In this document: piece by piece, positions 53,960 through 62,900 of the stretch
Layout of the letters: each line of letters opens with the position of its first letter
Position numbering within the stretch: position 1 is the stretch's first letter
Assembly: GCA_009760885.1 (NCBI GenBank)
Contig: CM019715.1
Span: forward strand, 19,086,503-19,150,502
Reading direction: 5' to 3'
Length of the DNA stretch: 64,000 nt
DNA from: Achatina immaculata
Taxonomy: Eukaryota; Mollusca; Gastropoda; Stylommatophora; Achatinidae
Notes under the pieces: model-generated
What the model saw: only the letters and a program-made list of their open reading frames with translations
Told to the model about the DNA's origin: nothing
Databases searched by the model: none
Made by a program: the position numbers and the translations under genes

Positions 53960-56900
53960 ATATAAGATATATATATATAAGACTATATATATATGACTAT
54001 ATATATATGACTATATATATGACTATATATATGACTATATATATGACTATATCTCTCTCTCTCTGAACCTTAAGTGCCCAGGGCACATGGGGCTTCCGCA
54101 AGGGTTTTCCACAAATGCCTGTCTTTCGCCTTTTTTTCTGCTCTTGCCCAGGTGAGCCCTCTATTGCTCAGCATCCTTTCTGTTGTTCTTCTCCATGTCT
54201 CTTTTGGTCTACCCTTACTTCTGCTCCCCTGTGGTGTCCATCTATATATATGACTATATATATATGACTATATATATATATATATGACTATATATATATA
54301 TAAGACTATATATATATATGACTATATATATAAGACTATATATATATGACTATATATATATGACTATATATATGACTATATATATATGACTATATATATG
54401 ACTATATATATATATGACTATATATATATATATATATATATACTATATATATATATATATAAGTGTGCCAGTTTTGCTAAGGATTAGTCTTTCTTTGGAT
54501 GCAATAGTACCTGTTATTCTCTTTTGTATGTTATATAGAGTTTTGCTGTCTCCTGATTTTGCTGCCTTCTCCACTTCTTTCACCATATTGTCCATGTATT
54601 CTCTTTTATCCCTTGTAGCTGAACTTTTTACTTTATTGTCTATTTCTTTGTATGTTGTTTTTGCCAAATCTTTTCCAAGATCTTACACTCAACATGGCTA
54701 ATTTGACTGCTCGTCTTTCATGTATGGATTTCCATGTGTTATCTGATATCGATGCTTTTCTACTTGTTGTCTGCAGTCCAGCACTTGTTTTAGCTGCTAT
54801 AATTATAGCTGTGGCATAAAAATGCCATAATCCATCTACATCTGTCTCTACCTCACTGAATGCAGCGAACAGTTTGGTAAGTTCCAGATTAAAATTACTC
54901 TTAGTATTTCCATCCTGTAGACTATGACTGTTTATCTTTCTGTGTATTGCTTTCGTGTGTTGGCTTTTCAGTTTTAGTCTTATTTTCCCCATACACAGAT
55001 TGTGATCACTGTTGACGTCTGCACCCCTATATGCTTTTATATCTATCGCAGATGTTCTGAATTGCTTTCTAATACAAAAATGATCTATCTGATTTCTGGT
55101 TCTATCATATGGAGATATCCATGTTGTTTTATGTATCTCTTTGTGTGGAAATACTGTTCTTCCAATGACCATGCCCTATGTTAAACATATTTCAATTAAT
55201 CTTTCTCCATTCTGATTTACCGTATCAGTCCCTTCTTTCCCCCATTACTTTTTTGATGTCAGTGTTATCTTTTCCTACCTCGGCGTTGAAGTCTCCCATG
55301 ACAACTAAGATGTCGTGTTTAGGGACTTTGTTAATGAGTTGTTGTAGTTGGTGATAGAAATTGCCTGCATCATTTGTGGTGCATAGCACTGTATGATTGT
55401 CAATCTTTCGTGTCTTATTTGGAATCATGCTCTTAATATATGACTGTTCACTGGTTCCCACTTTGTAAGGCTCTTTGCTGATGCAGTTGACATAATTATA
55501 CCTACTCCTTCTTAATATTTCCCATCATCTCTGCCTGAAGGTATTATTAACTTACAGTTTTCAGCCGATCTTTTCCCTGCTTCTGGTCATCGCATTTCAT
55601 TGATGCCCAGGACGTCTAGGTGATATCTATCCATTTCTTGGATTATCTGAGCAGTTTTTGATGGTGTGGCCATTGTTCTTACATTCCTGAATCTGATCTG
55701 TCACACAGTTGCAGTCAATGAATGTGTTCTTTTGTCTTCTCTGAGTTGGTATCCCCAATGCTTGATTTAAATTGTTGCAAGTTTCCTTAACAGTTGGTTT
55801 TTTCACCATCTAGAGTTGCCTCTAGATGGATCTCAGGATAAGGTTGTTGGCCTTATGCCCAACTCCTATTTTACGATATGTGTTGACGCAAAAGATTCAT
55901 AAGAAAGTATGCCGGCAAGGGCGTTAAAAACCTCCCGCCATCTTTTACGTCACCCAGAATATATTACAAGGAGATTAAAATTCAATATTCAGTATGCTGA
56001 TGAAGCTGACAGCTAATGCTGTTATTGCCATGGTGGGGGAGTCTTTAAGTAAGGTATGCAGCCCAAGTACAATAAAAGATGGCAGAAAGGATTTGGACTG
56101 GCACCCAAAAATTCTCCAAGCACAGAATGCTGAGAGTGGGGAATTTATGAGACTGAAGCTGAGATTCAGGAACATGTCCATACTTCATCTAAGCCAACTG
56201 ACTCTATCAGCTATCTTACATCGTACATCCTTCCCGTGCTGTTAAAAGTAACAAAGGGCTTGCATAGTTGTCTGCCAAGTTGTCCTGTTTTCAGCGAGTT
56301 TTTCAACTTCATCAAGGGATGTTATGCCCGCTAAACTGGCTTTCTCTTTAGAGTTTTATGTGGTCAACCTCTTTTTCTTCAGCCTGTTGTGCTCCACTTG
56401 ATAGCTAGTTTAGGCATTCTCTGATTGTTTCTTCTCATCACATGACCTACATATGTCCATCTTCTTTTTCTGATCACCCATGAGACAGGTTGTTTGCTCA
56501 TCTGTCTTATCTCTGTGTTGTTCTTAAATTCATTCCACTTTATAACAATATTTTCCTGAGGTATTTGTTTCCTATCACCTATATGTTATGTTTAATTGTA
56601 AAGAATGTCTGGTTCATAAATACATAGAGTTTCATCTCCAGTAACTTCAAACGGCTGCTTCTTCAACAACTGTAATAATATCCAAGCACAAACATCATGT
56701 CAGACTGGGAGAGGACTATGGTGGCTTGCTTTGACGACCTGTGTAAACCCAAACAACAGACTTCCCAGCAGACAATTCTGTCATTAGCTCCATGCTGAAC
56801 CCCCACGTTAACCAGGAACAAACTACATCAACCTCCTACCACAACCACCATAAAGAGAAAGGTAAGGTTTAGGTGAAAATCTGATTAACTGGCTCCAACA

Positions 56901-59900
56901 GTCACTCTACCACAACCTTTACCCAAAGGAGATTATGTAATAAGAAGTTTCCCATGACCAAAGAAATTATATTTCAAAATATATTTTCACTCAGTTCATT
57001 TCAGCTAAAACATATAGAGATATGGCACTATGCTATCACAAATGTTATCTCCCATGAGAAGCTTAAATGTTTACCCCATGTAACTTGGCTGCCTCTACGA
57101 TTTGCCTGGTCACTTCCTCTGAGATAAAAGGTCTTGCAGCATCATGGATTACAACTACATCAGAACAGGAACATTCTTGAAAAGTAAAAAAAATTTAAGT
57201 TAGGAGCTCAATTACACATCTAATGAGTTGCCAAGCATGGCGCATTGTTAATTTCAGAAACTGCATAATATACTTTTCTGTCACTAACTTTGTTGCCTTA
57301 AAGCATATTGGGGAATACAGTGTTAGGCCCATATTTTCCATCACCTTTGGCACATGAAAGTGTGATGTGGTCAGTATCACGCCTGGTCACTTCACCTTCC
57401 CAGATTTCTGGTACCAATTTTCAGAGGCTGGGTCAAGCCTGGGGCCTTTTTGGCACGTACCAGAAAAAATCCCACTACTGGGACTGAACGCGGTACCACC
57501 AGATTAGCAAACCAAGTGCCTAACCACTCAGCTAATGATGGAGTGATGGAAATGTATGCCCTCTTTATACAGGGTCCAGCATAAAGCATAGTTGGATTTT
57601 AAAAATGGTAAATAAATGAGCGCTATACATGTTTTTGGTAAAAAAAAAAAAGTGAAATGAAATTCAGAAAAGTGGGTATTTTTATTATTACTGACAATCA
57701 TATTTAGGTTTTGAAAATTACACCGGTTAGATGACCGCCATTACATATGATACATTCAGTCAGGCATCTGGAAAATTCCTGCACAACACCATTTAACATG
57801 TTCCAAGGGATATTTTGAATGCAGTGTCGGATTCAATCTTTTAGGTCTGCAATTGACTGTGGTCGACTAGCATACACCATGTTCTTGAGAAGTCTGCGGC
57901 CATTAAATCCGGTGACCTTGTCGGCCAATGAATATCCCCAAATCTGGAAATAAGACGATTGGGAAATGCTTGTCACAGCATAGCCATGGACTGATGTGCT
58001 GTGTGAGCAGTTGTTCCATCTTGTTGAAACCATACTAGTCTCTTATTTCTATTGGTTAAGTGTGATAATGAAATATTCAGTTAGCATCTACACATAAAGA
58101 TCACTATTAACAGTAAAAGGATGCCAGGTGCCAAAGCGTTACTAATAGCTGATCGCTGAGGGCTACTCAGCAATGTGTTGCGGACTTCTTGAATTCATTC
58201 AGGTGTCTGTTGAGTTCTTGGACAACCAGTAAACTTCTTATTAAAGCAATTAGTGGCTTCCTTAAATTTTATGACCCACCTCAAAATTGTTTTGTCCTCC
58301 AATCTGGAACATTATCACGGTGATGCAAATTAAAATGGCGACGAAACTTTTGTTGTACAGTAATGGACGATTCTCCACTTTTAAAATAAGTTTCAACGGT
58401 GAATGCGCAATGTTGTGTTTGCCAAGAAACCATTGTTAAAAATGACTGTTTGCCTGCTTCATCTCTGACGTCATGTTTTTTTCACACGTATTCAGTTTCT
58501 GCACACTACATCAGTTAAATCCAGCTATGCTTTATGCTGGACCCTGTATATATGAAAGGCAGTCTTGTAGCAGATTCTAGACTGTTATTTTTCCTGTGCC
58601 ACAGGTGCATTTATCAGTTATGCCTATCTTCAGCATGTTATACATGTGATATCTCGGTCTGCTGTGCAGAATCTGAAGACCCTGACCTGTTCATGTAAAT
58701 ATAACACAGGTATGTACTTTGAGATTTTAGACCTGCACAGATCAGAGGTTTTCAACTTTTTGTGTGCAGTAGGCCCCTGGTTAAGAAACTCTTTATATGG
58801 TATTTAAATGTAAGTAAAATAACAACACTTCATGAGGAAAACACATTTTTTTTCTAATTTAAAACTTTCCATCACGCACTCGTGTGTGCATGCATGTACT
58901 TGTATGTGTGTGCATATGGACATTTGTGTAAAAGCTATTTTGATAAATTATCCATACTAAAACATAAAGGACATATTAAACATCATGATAATTTAGAGAA
59001 GACAGTATTGGAATGATACATACTGGGAAAAAGAAAGAGAGGAAGACCAAGGCAATGCAGGACATCACTGATGATCTGCGAATTGATGAATCAGCAACAG
59101 AGCATCTAGTTTAAAACCGAGAAGCCTACAAGAGAGCTGTTAGGGAAGCAAAGTTCTGCAAGGGACAATCAAATAACTGTATCAGATTAAACAGCGTGTA
59201 ATAAGACTCAGAGAGTACATCTGTAGTAAATTTCATATATACAAATGAAAGTTGTTCTTCTGACCAAAGTTTGAAAGAAATTTGTTTTAGACAAGGGCTT
59301 TTCTGAGACTCAAAACTTTCAAAACTATTGTACCTTTTGCAGTGATGAGAACTGATATGTTTGTTTTTTTTTTCCTTTCAATATTTGTTTTGGTGGTAGC
59401 AGAGTTACTAACATGCAATTCTTCAAAAGCTGTACTAAAAATCTCAATGTTGGATTAATAAATTATGTCACGGTAACAGCAATCAGCATTTGTTCCAGCC
59501 AAGTAACAGTCAACTTGTGTCTTTTTGTCTTCAAATTTGGTCCACTTGATTCAACCTTTCATCAGTTCTTCTCAGTCCTTGTTGCTGAGTGAAAAATCTC
59601 TCATGTGTGACTTACAAGCATCTATGAGATAAATCTCAAATTTGATATACTGTGTGGCCTCCTTCCCTCAACAAGTTTGACATATTAAATTTTCTTCAGA
59701 ATACAGCTTTCATCCATATTTGCTTCATGCCTCTATCATATTAATCTTCTACTGATTCCATCATGCATGCAAGCTGCAGAACACAAGAGTCATTTACTGT
59801 TTCCTGCCATATGATGTTCACTATTTTGCTAAGACAGTGAAAATGGACAATGTAAAGTTGTTTTTTTTCCTTTGATGTTTTAAATATGTTGTTTCAGGCT

Positions 59901-62900
59901 CATGCAAGAGCGTGCTAAGCACATCAGTCTGAAGATTACAACCTTTGTCTTCAGTGTCTTTGTTGTTCTATGCCTTCTTCCTTATTTTGCCACATGTGGT
60001 AGATGTCTTTTCTATCTGTGTACTATTTCATTTTTTTTTGTATAGCAAGGACCTGTCTTCATCTTCAAATCTAACCCTCACTTCCTCCTCAAATAATGCT
60101 CTCATTATGGCATCTAATTTACCAGGCTGTTCTGATTTTTCCCTGTTTCCAAGTTACACAGGATGTGCACAAGACATGCTCAAGAGGGTCTGGCAAGAAT
60201 GGGAGTACCATCTAGACATCTGCCATATAAATAATGCCTTCTAACACACAACCACTTTCATGCAATTTGACCAATTTTATTTTTAATTATTTTATTTTGC
60301 AATTTCATTCAGTTCTTTCCAGTCATCATTACTGACTAAAAAATCTCTCGTATATCTTTGTATAAAACTTTTGCTCTACCACATGGCCTCCTTTCCAAAT
60401 TACATACTTGTTTCATTACTATTAGCCTAATTTCAAACTGAACATGTATACAGAAATGAATTACTGCAAACTGCATGTTGTCTACAGACATATCATCCAC
60501 CTATATGTTGCTGTTGTATGATCTGCACAGTAACAGGAAATCTGATGCCCTTGACAGGTGACGCTGTGGTGAAACGTGTAATAGTGCCATTATATTGGAT
60601 TAGGAAAGTGCTAATGCAGGTTTTCTTAGTACAGATGAATATGCGACAGTTGCTACACAGAGACTCCAAAGAGCAGCAGACATCTTGACATCATGGACAA
60701 ACAAATGGTGTGTAAGTATCAACACAGAGAAATCAAGTACCACTCTGTTCACCCTCTCATCTAAACAGAAAGCAGGTAAGATCTTTGTAAATGAAATACC
60801 CTTAAGGATGGACAACCAACCCACTTACTTAGGAGTGACTCTTGACTCAAAACTGACTTGGAAGCAACACATCATCAGTGCAGAAGCAAAAGCCAGAAGA
60901 AAACTAGCCATATTAAGAAAATTGAGTGGGACTACATGGGGAGCTAGTGAAAGAATCCTCAAGAACGTATATCAGCAAAGTATTCTACCACATTTAGAAT
61001 ATGGCTCAACATCTTGGTGCACAGCATCAAACACTACGCTTCATAATCTAGACAAAGTTCAAAATCAGTCACTACGGATTATCACAGGTGCCATGAGGTC
61101 CACACCAATAGTAGAAATGCAGAAAATAGTTGGTGTTCAACCGCTAAAGGAACGTAGAGACACAAAGGTCATGACCATGGGAGAAAAATTCCTTAGCTCT
61201 GTAAGCCATCCCCTGAAGGAGAGATTCAGTAACTTGGCATTAGGACGGATTAAAAGAAGCAGCTTCATTCATCAGGCCAAGCGTATGCGTAAGCTGATAC
61301 CTGACCTTCCAACTGTAGTCACTCCATTATCATCTGTACCAGAGCATACACCATGGAAAGAAGCAGATTATACACAAATAACTATTCAGACTGAAGTGAA
61401 AGGTGTGCAGAATGGTGAGATGCAGAGCAGTCTTGTAAGATCAATAGCCACACTTAGTGTTCTAGATGACAAATATCCATGTGACACCTGGATACGTGTG
61501 TATACAGATGGATCTGCACATAATGCCATAAAAAATGGTGGGGCAGGAGCATATATTGAATATCCAAACAACACCATTGACAAGATTTCCATACCCACTG
61601 GTAAATACTGCAACAACTTTGATGCAGAAGTTAGGGCAATTATTGCTGCAGTTGAAAAACTATCAGACTCCAGAATTGATACATGTCCTGTAGTAATTCT
61701 CACTGATGCAAGATCAGTACTGGAGGCTCTTCAGTGCAACAAACTACCAGACCTTAAGGATGCCTTGTCAAAAATTGGCTTACAACATGGAGTCACTTTG
61801 CAGTGGATTCCCTCCCACTGTGGGATACCAGGCAATGAGAAAGCTGACCATCTGGCCAAAGAGGGCACTGAAATGGAGCAACCAGACATACCAGTCACCT
61901 ATAATCAGAAGAAAAGCATGATAAAAACCTACAGGAAGCCACAAACACCACCACATGATGACTATCACATGCTAAACAGAAAGGAACAAGTCACCATCTT
62001 CCGTCTCCGAACAGGACACAGCCGACTCCGAAGTCATATGTATACAAAGTTTAAGGTTGGTACTACTAATCTATGTACATGTGCCCAGGTGCCCCAAACC
62101 GTGGAACATATCCTCCAGAGCTGCATCAACTACGAGACACTGAGAAATAATTACTGGCCCAGTGAAACCACTAAAGAAGATAAGCTCTACGGTTCCATAC
62201 ATGAGTTACAAAAAACAGTGAAATTTATCCAAGAGACAGGACTGCAGATATAGACAGACAGTGCGAACGAAGAAGAAGAAGAAGAAGGTTTTCTTAATTT
62301 CCACCGTAGACATAAGAAATGATTTCTCAACATGGTAAACACACTCTACCATTATGCAGTTTTTTAGCATTACAACAGAGATAGAACTGGTGGGATGTAG
62401 AGCATGCACTTGACTAGCCTTATCTACTTTGTCCAGCACAATCATATTATCTCATCTTCATAATATTAATGAAAATATTTGTTTTTCAATTTTCACCACT
62501 ATTTATGTGAAATGTTGACAATGTAACAATGGACAGGCTAAAGTATAAAATAAATTCTAAAAATATTCTAAAAATGCAACTGAAAAAGATTCTACAATAA
62601 AGGACCTTTTATTGTTTTTGTTCCAAACCTGTGGTACCAAAGTGTTTTACTATTATGCTCAACAATGATGGTCTTGGCGATAGTGACAAGGATAGCTTGC
62701 ATGCCATGATTTTCCTGATTTTTTTTGTGAGGCACACAAGCAGCTTCTCAGGCTTGTCAGGGTTCTCAGCAAGCTCCACCCTTTCTTATTTACCAAGCTG
62801 TTGTGATTTATCCGTTTCCAAGTTATATAGGGTCTGTACAAGACATGCTCAAAAAGGTTTGGCAAGAATGAGAGTAGCATCCAGACATCTGCCATACCAT

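Larger units (their letters stand above)
52713..55975 (-). mobile_element. LINE-A, the most 5'-complete copy, split by AT microsatellite
   Basis: Minus strand, 5' to 3'. 55975-55830 is a 5' leader. The endonuclease region follows: [19 protein letters not shown] near 55660, [15 protein letters not shown] near 55300, [12 protein letters not shown] near 55000 (APE catalytic N, D and H context). The linker [18 protein letters not shown] lies near 54720 and [15 protein letters not shown] near 54650. The microsatellite 53665-54470 interrupts, then [16 protein letters not shown] (53480) and [18 protein letters not shown] (52800) follow. The 3' third is missing where plus-strand LINE-D begins. Confidence 0.88.
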
